DNA from: an uncultured Collinsella sp.
GTDB taxonomy: Bacteria; Actinomycetota; Coriobacteriia; Coriobacteriales; Coriobacteriaceae
Assembly: GCA_902492545.1 (NCBI GenBank)
Contig: CABULX010000054.1
Location: 1-14,528 of the forward strand
Direction of reading: 5' to 3'
DNA: 14,528 nt
The translations under genes were made by a program, and so were the position numbers. Of this stretch, positions 5,847 to 12,820 are shown one piece after another (the stretch's first letter is position 1; each line of letters starts with the position of its first letter). Under the pieces are notes generated by a model, which worked only from the letters and a program-made list of their open reading frames with translations, searched no databases and was not told the origin of the DNA.

Positions 5847-7010
5847 ATGGATCCGGCAACTCTGGTTGTGGTGGTGCTCGTCATCGTCACGGCTCTCACG
5901 TTCGACTTCACGAACGGATTTCACGATACCGCCAATGCCATGGCGACCTCAATTGCCACAGGAGCGCTTAAGCCGAAGACCGCCGTCATCGCAGCGGGAA
6001 CGCTCAATCTTATCGGTGCTTTTTTGTCTACCGAGGTGGCGAAGACCATCTCGGGCGGCATCATCAACGAGCAGCAGGTCACCATCAGCGCGGCCTTCAT
6101 TTTTGCCGGATTAGTCGGCGCAATCATCTGGAACCTCATCACCTGGCTTGTCGGCCTGCCGTCGAGTTCCTCGCATGCCCTGTTCGGTGGCTTGGTCGGT
6201 GCCGTCATCGTGGGTGCAGGCGTTGAAGGCGTGAACTTTGCCGCGGTGCTCACCAAGGTGCTCATCCCCGCGCTCGTAAGCCCGGTGGTGGCGGGGCTTG
6301 CGGCGTTCTGCGCGGTGAAGCTCATTTTCTTCGTGGTGCGCAAGATGGAAGAGGGGCAAATCGAGTCGGGCTTCCGTCATGGACAGACGGTGACAGCGTG
6401 CCTCGTCGCCCTCTCACACGGCACCAACGACGCCCAAAAGACGATGGGCATCATCACGCTTACCCTAATTGCCGTGGGCTTCCAGCCGTCGGGGACGGGT
6501 CCTGAGCTGTGGGTCGTCGCCATTTGCGGGCTTGCCATCGCGCTCGGCACCTACATGGGCGGCTGGCGCGTCATCCGCACGCTTGGCAAGGGCCTGACCG
6601 AGATCTCGACGCCGCAAGGCTTCGCTGCCGAGGCGGCATCTGCTACCACGATTCTCGTCTCCTCGCACATGGGCTTCGCGCTCTCGACTACGCAGGTGTG
6701 CTCCGGATCCATCATCGGCACGGGACTTGGCAAGAAGGGCAGCAAGGTGAACTGGGGCGTTGCGGGCAAGATGCTCATCGCATGGATCGTCACCTTCCCG
6801 GCCGCCGGCATCGTGGGCGCTCTTGCCTGCGCGCTTGCGAAGACGAGCGTGTGGGGCACCGTTGCGGTTGCGTTCATCGCGTGCGCCGTCGCGTTCATCA
6901 TCTGGCGCTTGTCCCGTCGCAACCCGATCAATTCCGCAAACGTCAACGAGCGAGCCGACGTGAAGGTCAACGCCAACCCGGGCGCGAAGACCGTCGCCGC
7001 AGCTGCCTAG
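5847..7010 (+). CDS. PiT-family inorganic phosphate transporter
   Basis: Cytoplasmic-membrane carrier that takes up inorganic phosphate (usually as a metal-phosphate complex) with protons or sodium. The 387-aa length is shorter than E. coli PitA (about 499) but usual for compact bacterial PiT proteins. The two inverted PHO4 halves are visible: N half with DFTNGFHDTANAMATSIATG (about 20-39) and GLPSSSSHALFGG, C half with SHGTNDAQKTMGI and SSHMGFALSTTQVCSGSIIG. About ten hydrophobic segments cover the chain, ending in a polar, alanine-rich tail. The start follows GAAGGGAG about 12 nt upstream. It is the first gene of a tight cluster with a small membrane protein and a universal stress protein. 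I see no DUF47-type Pit accessory gene, which often accompanies PiT carriers. Confidence 0.93.
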   Translation: MDPATLVVVVLVIVTALTFDFTNGFHDTANAMATSIATGALKPKTAVIAAGTLNLIGAFLSTEVAKTISGGIINEQQVTISAAFIFAGLVGAIIWNLITWLVGLPSSSSHALFGGLVGAVIVGAGVEGVNFAAVLTKVLIPALVSPVVAGLAAFCAVKLIFFVVRKMEEGQIESGFRHGQTVTACLVALSHGTNDAQKTMGIITLTLIAVGFQPSGTGPELWVVAICGLAIALGTYMGGWRVIRTLGKGLTEISTPQGFAAEAASATTILVSSHMGFALSTTQVCSGSIIGTGLGKKGSKVNWGVAGKMLIAWIVTFPAAGIVGALACALAKTSVWGTVAVAFIACAVAFIIWRLSRRNPINSANVNERADVKVNANPGAKTVAAAA

Positions 7011-7025
7011 CAAGTGCCTAGCAAG
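7004..7025 (+). repeat. 11-bp tandem duplication across the PiT stop codon
   Basis: TGCCTAGCAAG is perfectly repeated at 7004-7014 and 7015-7025. The first copy contains the stop codon of the phosphate transporter and the second supplies the start of the ribosome site (AAGGAGG) for the next gene. It looks like a slip-strand duplication, which lengthened the gap between the genes without harming either. Confidence 0.8.
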
Positions 7026-7039
7026 GAGGAACTCGTCAC

Positions 7040-7270
7040 ATGCTGACCCAAGAAATCGTTAGTTTTATCACCGTTCTCGTTGTTGCCGTTTGTGTTGCGT
7101 GCTCGATTAGCGTACTGTATGCATCGGGGCTGCGCTTGTGGGCGCGCGCCGATGGGGACGTGGGGCGCGAGCTTCGCTTGATGACCCGTCTCGCGTCGGC
7201 CGTCTGCTTCGCCGCCTGTGTGGCCATTGTGCTGTTCGCACTGTGGCTCATGATTCCGATGTTCCACTAA
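7040..7270 (+). CDS. Small two-helix membrane protein (76 aa)
   Basis: I do not recognise a named family. Residues about 6-28 (IVSFITVLVVAVCVACSISVLYA) and about 52-72 (AVCFAACVAIVLFALWLMIPM) are membrane-spanning. The loop between them is charged (RLWARADGDVGRELRLMTR), so both ends probably lie on the same side of the membrane. The start has AAGGAGG about 10 nt upstream. It sits 29 nt after the phosphate transporter and 24 nt before the universal stress protein, clearly in one transcript. Its position suggests an accessory or regulatory subunit of the PiT carrier, which is inference from context only. Confidence 0.8.
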   Translation: MLTQEIVSFITVLVVAVCVACSISVLYASGLRLWARADGDVGRELRLMTRLASAVCFAACVAIVLFALWLMIPMFH

Positions 7271-7294
7271 CTGGAAGAGAAACGGAGGCCTCCT

Positions 7295-8152
7295 ATGGCG
7301 AGCATTCTCGTTGGTGTCGATGGGAGCGAGCGCGGTCGTCGCGCACTGGATTGGGCGGTCGCGCGTGCCGAGCGCACGGGTGCAAGCTTGATGCTTCTTG
7401 CGGTCGTGAATTCCGCTGAGGCGAAAAAGCTTGGCGCCGAGGCCGAGATGGTGCACACAACCGTCGAGGCGGCGCTTCACGAGAAGAAAGAAGCGCTCGC
7501 GGCCGAGCATCCCGGCGTTACCGTGGACACGAAAATCGTCGATGGCCCTACCGTGGAATCGATTGTGGAGGAAGCTGCCAACCACGACATGGTGGTTTTG
7601 GGGTCGCATCACGGGGCGTCTATCACCGAGGCGTTCGGTGGCGCGACCGGTCTTCGCGTCTCTGTGCAGGTGAAGATCCCCACGGTCGTCGTGCCGTGCG
7701 ACTGGGATGTGACCTGCGCCGGCAAGTCTGGTGTTGTTGTGGGCGTGGGCCCCGACAACGTGTCGGACGCGGCGGTCGCGTTCGGTGTCGGTGAGGCGAT
7801 CGATTCCGCCCAGCCGCTCGAGCTGGTAAGTGCATGGGGCATCCCGGCTTGGATGTCGCGTCCCGCAGAAGGCATGGGCGGCGGTCTTGAAGAGGTTGGC
7901 CGTCAGCGTCAGGCCGAGGTCGACGAGTTCGTTGCGCGTATCACGACCGCAAACCCCGCGCTCGACGTGACGGGTCGTTCGATCGAGGGACCTTCCCCCA
8001 CGCGCGTGCTTTTGGATGCGTCGAAGGATGCGCAGCTGCTCGTCTTAGGCACGCATTCCCGTGCCGCGCTCGGCCGCGCGCTGTTCGGTTCGGTCACGCA
8101 TAGCATGCTTTTGAACCTGGCCACGCCGACGGTCGTCGTGCCGAAGGCCTAG
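7295..8152 (+). CDS. Tandem-domain universal stress protein (UspA family)
   Basis: Two Usp domains are fused in 285 aa, as is common in actinobacteria. Domain 1 (about 1-140) starts SILVGVDGSERGRRALDWAV and ends IPTVVVPCDW. Domain 2 (about 147-285) starts GVVVGVGPDNVSDAAVAFGV and ends LVLGTHSRAALGRALFGSVTHSMLLNLATPTVVVPKA. The ATP-binding type has G-2x-G-9x-G-S/T. Domain 2 keeps the GS pair but has H-S-R in place of the first glycines, and domain 1 (GSHHGASITEAFGGATG) also deviates, so ATP binding is uncertain. The protein is cytosolic. The start has GGAGG 8 nt upstream. It is the last gene of the phosphate transporter cluster, followed by a strong terminator, so it may couple phosphate uptake to stress or starvation. 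Confidence 0.92.
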   Translation: MASILVGVDGSERGRRALDWAVARAERTGASLMLLAVVNSAEAKKLGAEAEMVHTTVEAALHEKKEALAAEHPGVTVDTKIVDGPTVESIVEEAANHDMVVLGSHHGASITEAFGGATGLRVSVQVKIPTVVVPCDWDVTCAGKSGVVVGVGPDNVSDAAVAFGVGEAIDSAQPLELVSAWGIPAWMSRPAEGMGGGLEEVGRQRQAEVDEFVARITTANPALDVTGRSIEGPSPTRVLLDASKDAQLLVLGTHSRAALGRALFGSVTHSMLLNLATPTVVVPKA

Positions 8153-8196
8153 GGCTTAAGGCAACGTCTCTGCGCAAGCTAATCTTGCCCTGACGG

Positions 8197-8240
8197 GGCC
8201 CGCAATCGCAGCTCATTGCTGTCGGTTGTGGGCCTTTTTA
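8197..8240 (+). terminator. Rho-independent terminator of the pit-usp operon
   Basis: GGCCCGCAATCG (8197-8208) pairs with CGGTTGTGGGCC (8223-8234) over 12 pairs including two G-U. A further CAGC/GCTG closes the apical loop, and TTTTTA follows. It lies 45 nt after the usp stop codon. Confidence 0.9.
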
Positions 8241-8251
8241 CGTGAAAATGA

Positions 8252-8300
8252 GCACGTGTAGCGTGCCCGTAACACATGCGTATGCGAAGTGTAGGATAAT
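8252..8300 (+). promoter_or_regulatory. Possible promoter region of the hydratase gene
   Basis: GATAAT (8295-8300), about 77 nt upstream of the ATG at 8377, is the best -10 candidate in the gap. A 5-bp inverted repeat, GCACG TGTAG CGTGC (8252-8266), lies just upstream of the expected -35 position (8272-8277, ACACAT, poor match) and could be an operator. The evidence is weak. Confidence 0.3.
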
Positions 8301-8376
8301 AAGGCTCGCAACCATACACCACAAGCTGGAAATCACGAGGCTGGCCGCGAGGCCCGGGTGAGATAGAGGGGTTTCT

Positions 8377-10665
8377 ATGATCAAGCTTTACGATGGCGGA
8401 GTGTTCCTGTGCGAAGGAACCGAGATCGTTCCCGAGGCGGAAGCGGCGGTGCGCGGTATCTCGAAGACGCCCGACGAGGCGCGGCGGGAGACGATTGCAT
8501 ATTCGATTTTGCAAGCGCACAACACCTCGGGCGATCCGGATGCGCTGAAGATTCGCTTCGACGCGATGGCCAGCCACGACATCACGTTCGTCGGCATCAT
8601 CCAGACCGCGCGCGCATCGGGCATGACGGAATTTCCCCTGCCCTACGTGCTCACCAACTGCCACAACTCGCTGTGCGCCGTGGGGGGCACCATCAACGAG
8701 GACGACCACGTCTTCGGTCTTTCTGCCGCGAAGAAGTACGGTGGCATCTTCGTTCCCCCGCATATTGCGGTGATCCATTCGTTCATGCGCGAGAACTTCG
8801 CCGGCTGCGGGAAGATGATCTTAGGCTCCGACTCGCATACGCGCTACGGCGCCCTCGGCACGATGGCTATCGGCGAAGGCGGCGGCGAGCTGGCGAAACA
8901 GTTGTTGCGCGATACCTACGACGTGGTGTACCCCGGCGTTGTGGCAATATATTTGGAAGGTGCCCCGCGCCCTGGCGTCGGCCCGCACGACGTGGCGCTC
9001 GCCATCATTCGCGAAGTGTTCGCAAAGGGATATGTGAAGAACAAGGTAATGGAGTTCGTGGGCCCGGGCATCGCGTCCATGACGACCGATTTCCGCAACG
9101 GCATCGACGTCATGACGACCGAGACCACGTGCCTGTCCTCTATTTGGGCCACCGACGAGGACACTCACGCGTTCCTTGCAGCTCACGGTCGCGGTGAAGA
9201 CTACAAGCAGCTCGCCCCGGGAGATGTGGCCTACTACGACGGCTGCGTGCACGTGAACCTCTCCGAGATTCTCCCCATGATTGCGCTGCCGTTCCACCCG
9301 TCGAACGGCTATACAATCGCCGAGCTCAACGAGAACCTCGAAGACATCCTGCACGAGGTCGAGGTCGAGGCGGCGCGCATCGGCGGCGATAAGGTCAACT
9401 TCAGCCTGCTCGACAAGATCGAGGGCGGGCGCCTGCGCGTGCAGCAGGGCGTCATCGCCGGCTGTTCGGGAGGCAACTACGATTCCGTCGTCCAGGCGGC
9501 CCGCGCGCTCAAGGGCGCCAATATCGGCTGCGGCGAGTTCTCGCTGGCGGTCTATCCCACAAGTCAGCCGGTCGCGCTTGAGCTCACGCGCCGAGGCTAC
9601 ATCTACGACCTTATGGAGGCGGGCGCTATCGTGCGCACTGCCTTCTGCGGCCCGTGCTTCGGTGCCGGCGACACGCCCGCCAACAACGGCCTTTCCATTC
9701 GCCATACCACGCGCAACTTCCCCAACCGCGAGGGCTCAAAGCCTGGAAACGGCCAGCTCTCGGCGGTTGCGCTCATGGACGCGCGCTCGATCGCCGCGAC
9801 GGCGGCGGCAGGCGGCATCCTGACCCCTGCGACCGATCTTCCCGACGAGACGTGGGACGAGGCTTGCGAGTACACCTTCGACAGCGCGCCCTACAACAAG
9901 CGCGTGTACTGGGGATCCGGCAAGGCCAAGCCCGAAAGCGAACTTGTCGAGGGGCCTAACATCAAGCCGTGGCCCGCTATGGAGCCGCTTGGCGAGAATA
10001 TCCTTTTGAAGGTGTGCTCGAAGATCATGGACCCGGTGACCACCACCGATGAGCTCATCCCCTCCGGCGAGACGAGCTCGTACCGCTCGAACCCGCTCGG
10101 CCTAGCGGAGTTCACACTCTCGCGTCGCGACCCCGAGTACGTGGGGCGCTCCAAGCGCGTCGATGCCGTGGAGAAGCGCCGCGTGGCGGGGGAGAGCCTT
10201 ATCGAGGCCGATCCCGAGCTCGCCGTCGTCTTCGCATCGCTTAACGGGGCGGGCGTGGACGCTGATGCCTCGCGCGTGGAGTACGGCAGCATGATCTATG
10301 CGAAGAAGCCGGGCGACGGAAGCGCGCGCGAGCAGGCGGCGAGCTGCCAGCGCGTGATCGGCGGGCTTGCGAACATCGTGGAGGAGTACGCCACGAAGCG
10401 CTACCGCTCGAATGTTATGAACTGGGGCATGGTTCCCTTCCAACTCAAGGGCGTCCCGCCGTTTGAAGTGGGCGACTACGTGTACGTTCCGGGCATTCGC
10501 GAGGCAATCGGCGGCGACCTGTCGAGTATTCCGGCGTGGGTCGTGCATGCAGGCGAGGCGCGCGAGATATCGCTTTACGTGGCGGACATGACCGAAGAAG
10601 AGCGCGCTATCGTGCGAGCGGGCTGCCTTATCAACTATAATCGTGCACGTCGCGAAAAAGAGTAG
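8377..10665 (+). CDS. Aconitase-superfamily [4Fe-4S] hydratase (YbhJ-like)
   Basis: Probable cytosolic hydro-lyase of the aconitase fold; the substrate is unknown. At 762 aa it fits the YbhJ-like branch. Motifs: TNCHNSLCAVGG (93-104), GSDSHTRYGALG (150-161, the aconitase 'DSHT' loop), the likely cluster ligands C363 (AGCSGGNYD), C424 and C427 (FCGPCFGAGD), and a C-terminal swivel domain with GSAREQAAS (648-656), matching the GSSREHAAL of true aconitases. C363 and C424/C427 are spaced almost as in mitochondrial aconitase (358, 421, 424). The usual 'SCTNS' segment is replaced by AGCSGG, and the SFARIHETN segment by EYATKRYRSN, so citrate may not be the substrate. The start has AGAGGGG about 6 nt upstream. 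It is followed by a terminator and a sodium-coupled transporter. The family call is firm and the reaction is not. Confidence 0.9.
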   Translation: MIKLYDGGVFLCEGTEIVPEAEAAVRGISKTPDEARRETIAYSILQAHNTSGDPDALKIRFDAMASHDITFVGIIQTARASGMTEFPLPYVLTNCHNSLCAVGGTINEDDHVFGLSAAKKYGGIFVPPHIAVIHSFMRENFAGCGKMILGSDSHTRYGALGTMAIGEGGGELAKQLLRDTYDVVYPGVVAIYLEGAPRPGVGPHDVALAIIREVFAKGYVKNKVMEFVGPGIASMTTDFRNGIDVMTTETTCLSSIWATDEDTHAFLAAHGRGEDYKQLAPGDVAYYDGCVHVNLSEILPMIALPFHPSNGYTIAELNENLEDILHEVEVEAARIGGDKVNFSLLDKIEGGRLRVQQGVIAGCSGGNYDSVVQAARALKGANIGCGEFSLAVYPTSQPVALELTRRGYIYDLMEAGAIVRTAFCGPCFGAGDTPANNGLSIRHTTRNFPNREGSKPGNGQLSAVALMDARSIAATAAAGGILTPATDLPDETWDEACEYTFDSAPYNKRVYWGSGKAKPESELVEGPNIKPWPAMEPLGENILLKVCSKIMDPVTTTDELIPSGETSSYRSNPLGLAEFTLSRRDPEYVGRSKRVDAVEKRRVAGESLIEADPELAVVFASLNGAGVDADASRVEYGSMIYAKKPGDGSAREQAASCQRVIGGLANIVEEYATKRYRSNVMNWGMVPFQLKGVPPFEVGDYVYVPGIREAIGGDLSSIPAWVVHAGEAREISLYVADMTEEERAIVRAGCLINYNRARREKE

Positions 10666-10739
10666 GGCTTCGTGCGGGCGGTTCGCTCGCTATAGGCCAT
10701 AGTCGCGCGGCGGGAAGTCGCGTGATAGGAAGAGCATCG

Positions 10740-10776
10740 AACACGGGGCGTAGCTGAGAAGCGGCCCCGTGTTTTC
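10740..10776 (+). terminator. Terminator between the hydratase and the NSS transporter
   Basis: AACACGGGGC (10740-10749) pairs with GCCCCGTGTT (10764-10773, 10 pairs) around a 14-nt loop and is followed by TTC. It lies 74 nt after the hydratase stop and ends only 17 nt before the ATG of the transporter, right against its ribosome site. The placement leaves no room for a promoter after it, so it may act as an attenuator in the transporter leader as well as an end for the hydratase message. Confidence 0.7.
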
Positions 10777-10793
10777 GATTGGAAAGGGTTTTC

Positions 10794-12200
10794 ATGGAAC
10801 GTGAGAGGTTTGGTTCGCGCCTTGGGTTCATCCTAGTGAGCGCGGGCTGCGCCATCGGCTTGGGAAACGTATGGCGATTCCCCTATATCACCGGTGAGTA
10901 CGGCGGTGCGGCGTTCGTTGTGCTGTACCTGATATTCCTCGTGATATTCGCGCTGCCGGTGCTTGTGATGGAGTTCGCCGCGGGCCGCGCAAGCCAGCGC
11001 TCGATCGCGCGCAGCTACGATGAACTCGAGCCCGAGGGCGGGAAGTGGCATCGCTTCAAGTGGGTTGGCCTTGCGGGCAACTACCTGCTCATGATGTTCT
11101 ACACGGTGGTGGCGGGCTGGATGCTCGCCTTCATGGTGAAAAGCGCGATGGGCGAGTTCAACGGTGCGAGCACCGAACATGTCGCAAGCGTGTTCGGGCA
11201 GCTTCTAGCCGATCCTGTCCAAATGACGATTTACATGCTGATTATCGTGGCGATCGGCGTGATCACGACGCGCGCGGGCCTGAAAAACGGCGTCGAGCGC
11301 GTGACGAAGGTGATGATGGTCGCGCTGTTTGTCGTGCTCGTGGCGTTGTGCGTGCGCGCGGTGACGCTGCCGGGTGCTGAGGAGGGCCTCGAGTTCTACC
11401 TGATGCCCGACTTCGGGAAGCTCTTCGCGGGCAACACGCCCGCCGAGCAGTGGGCGACGTTCGGCGATGCGGTGTACGCGGCCCTCGGCCAGGCGTTCTT
11501 CACCGTGTCGGTGGGAATGGGCTCGATGGCAATCTTCGGCAGCTACATCGGCAAGGACCGCCGCCTCACAGGCGAGGCCGTGCGCGTGGGCGTGCTCGAC
11601 ACGCTGGTTGCGCTCATGGCGGGGCTTGTCATCTTCCCGTCGTGCTTCGCCTTCGGCGTGGAGGCGGCTTCGGGGCCGTCGCTTGTGTTCATCACACTGC
11701 CCATCGTGTTCAACGCGATGCCTCTGGGGCAGCTGTGGGGCACGCTGTTCTTCCTGTTCATGAGCTTTGCCGCGCTGTCGACGGTGATTGCCGTGTTCGA
11801 GACGATCATGGCGTTCTCTATGGACCAGTGGGGCGTGCGCCGCGAGAAGGCGTGCCTCGTGAACGGCGTGCTCATCGCGCTTTTGAGCATTCCGTGCGTG
11901 CTCGGATTCAACGTGCTTTCGGGCGTTGCCATTCCAGGCATCGGCGATATCCAGTCAATCGAGGATTTCCTCGTATCGAACAACATCCTGCCGTTGGGCG
12001 GCCTCTTCCTCGTGATGTTCGTCACGAGCAAGCGCGGGTGGGGATGGAAGAACTTCCTCGCCGAGGCGGACACGGGCGAGGGCTTGCGTTTTCCCGCCTG
12101 GTCGTACCGTTACATGAAGTACGTGCTGCCTGTGGGGATCGTCATCATCTTCGTGTTGGGGTATGCGCCCATCGTGAGCACGTGGTTGGGGATTTCGTAG
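10794..12200 (+). CDS. NSS/SNF-family sodium-dependent transporter
   Basis: Sodium-coupled symporter of the neurotransmitter:sodium symporter family (LeuT/MhsT type), probably importing an amino acid across the cytoplasmic membrane. The frame is open from TTG at 10779, but ATG at 10794 (468 aa) is preferred, because GGAAAGGG lies 6 nt upstream of it. The N-terminus reads GFILVSAGCAIGLGNVWRFPY (11-31), the unwound TM1 with N25 equivalent to the sodium ligand N27 of LeuT. GEYGGAAFVVLYLIF follows as TM2. FFTVSVGMGSMAIFGSYIG is the TM6 region, and SFAALSTVIAVFETIMAF the TM8 sodium site region. About 11-12 membrane segments are visible. The chain is shorter than LeuT (519 aa), as in many bacterial NSS proteins. 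Substrate specificity cannot be read from the sequence. Confidence 0.92.
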   Translation: MERERFGSRLGFILVSAGCAIGLGNVWRFPYITGEYGGAAFVVLYLIFLVIFALPVLVMEFAAGRASQRSIARSYDELEPEGGKWHRFKWVGLAGNYLLMMFYTVVAGWMLAFMVKSAMGEFNGASTEHVASVFGQLLADPVQMTIYMLIIVAIGVITTRAGLKNGVERVTKVMMVALFVVLVALCVRAVTLPGAEEGLEFYLMPDFGKLFAGNTPAEQWATFGDAVYAALGQAFFTVSVGMGSMAIFGSYIGKDRRLTGEAVRVGVLDTLVALMAGLVIFPSCFAFGVEAASGPSLVFITLPIVFNAMPLGQLWGTLFFLFMSFAALSTVIAVFETIMAFSMDQWGVRREKACLVNGVLIALLSIPCVLGFNVLSGVAIPGIGDIQSIEDFLVSNNILPLGGLFLVMFVTSKRGWGWKNFLAEADTGEGLRFPAWSYRYMKYVLPVGIVIIFVLGYAPIVSTWLGIS

Positions 12201-12259
12201 CGATATATCTTTCCGCCTCCAGAGTGCCGTGTGCCAGGTTTTGATGAGGTCTTGCGACC

Positions 12260-12315
12260 TGCGCGCAAGCCACCTGCGATGACTCCTCGCGGTCGCAGCT
12301 GGTGGCTTGCGCGCA
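12260..12315. repeat. 56-bp near-complete palindrome downstream of the transporter
   Basis: TGCGCGCAAGCCACC (12260-12274) and GGTGGCTTGCGCGCA (12301-12315) are perfect 15-bp inverted repeats. Inside, TGCGA (12275-12279) pairs with TCGCA (12293-12297). A smaller hairpin, AGGTC TTGC GACCT (12247-12260), touches its left foot. No T tract follows on either strand (AAAAGAGG on the right), so it is not a classic terminator. It could be a REP-like element, a processing site or a protein site. Confidence 0.75.
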
Positions 12316-12415
12316 AAAGAGGGCGAAACCGGAACGACGGGACGGTAGAGCTGGAGCTATCGAGTGGGAGTAAGCCGACAGGGTTCTGACCTGCTCTTTT
12401 GAGTGTCGCGCTGTG

Positions 12416-12469
12416 CTCCTTAGTTTCGTTTCGTAGGAGAGTCGCGGCAAAGCCGCCAGCGACGGCGGT
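12416..12469 (+). ncRNA. Candidate structured RNA leader with alternative hairpins
   Basis: Several helices are packed together upstream of the terminator at 12489: CTCCT (12416-12420) with AGGAG (12435-12439); GCGGC (12444-12448) with GCCGC (12452-12456) around AAA; an enclosing GTCGC (12441-12445) / GCGAC (12459-12463); and a competing GCCGCC (12452-12457) / GGCGGT (12464-12469). The last two options exclude each other, as in riboswitch-like or attenuator RNAs. I cannot match it to a known class. It may simply be the 3' untranslated region of the transporter. Confidence 0.3.
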
Positions 12470-12488
12470 GAGTAAATACGATAATCTG

Positions 12489-12525
12489 GCCTCCGTTCCC
12501 GCGTTGGGACGGAGGCTGTTTCTTT
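12489..12525 (+). terminator. Rho-independent terminator in the gap after the transporter
   Basis: GCCTCCGTTCCC (12489-12500) pairs with GGGACGGAGGC (12506-12516), with one bulged T and a GCGTT loop, then TGTTTCTTT. It is the first good intrinsic terminator after the transporter stop (about 290 nt downstream), so it ends either that message or a separate untranslated RNA. Confidence 0.85.
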
Positions 12526-12776
12526 ACCTTTCTACTTCCTTTCACCTGTGATTTCGCTAGTTACTCCCCGTATTTCAAGATGGCAAAGTACAGGGCGGTA
12601 TTCGGGGGAATGGGAGTAAGGATTTATCCCAAGTGAGTAGACGCGCGGTTCTTCATGCTATTTGGAACTAATAACCGCTAGAACATAAAGAGAGTGTTGG
12701 ATGCGGGTCTTCAATCCGTTCCCGCGCTCTCTGGTCCTATCGTGCCGTCATCAAGCACCTTATTTACTCTGTGCAA
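12526..12776. other. Intergenic stretch upstream of the GmrSD-type gene
   Basis: I see no convincing protein or RNA gene. Two structures stand out: TTACTCCC (12561-12568) and GGGAGTAA (12612-12619) as an 8-bp inverted repeat 43 bp apart, and a composite hairpin with AGAGAG (12689-12694) / CTCTCT (12727-12732) outside GCGGG (12703-12707) / CCCGC (12721-12725). The second could end an incoming transcript, but no T tract follows it. The stretch is less GC-rich than the transporter gene, consistent with a junction to acquired DNA. Confidence 0.4.
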
Positions 12777-12782
12777 TATAAT
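12777..12782 (+). promoter_or_regulatory. Consensus -10 box for the GmrSD-type gene
   Basis: TATAAT lies 38 nt before the ATG at 12821, giving a leader of about 32 nt that contains the ribosome site CGGAGG (12807-12812). No recognisable -35 hexamer is found at the normal distance. Confidence 0.5.
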
Positions 12783-12820
12783 TCTGGATGCAAAAAGATA
12801 TCCGCACGGAGGTTTCCAGC

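Noticed and set aside
8821..9705. 294-codon minus-strand open frame inside the hydratase gene
   Set aside because: It is the shadow of a well-supported aconitase-family gene; its composition is arginine/alanine/histidine-rich without any motif.
11450..12244. 264-codon plus-strand frame overlapping the NSS transporter
   Set aside because: It is an out-of-frame shadow. The real frame shows continuous transporter motifs and membrane helices.
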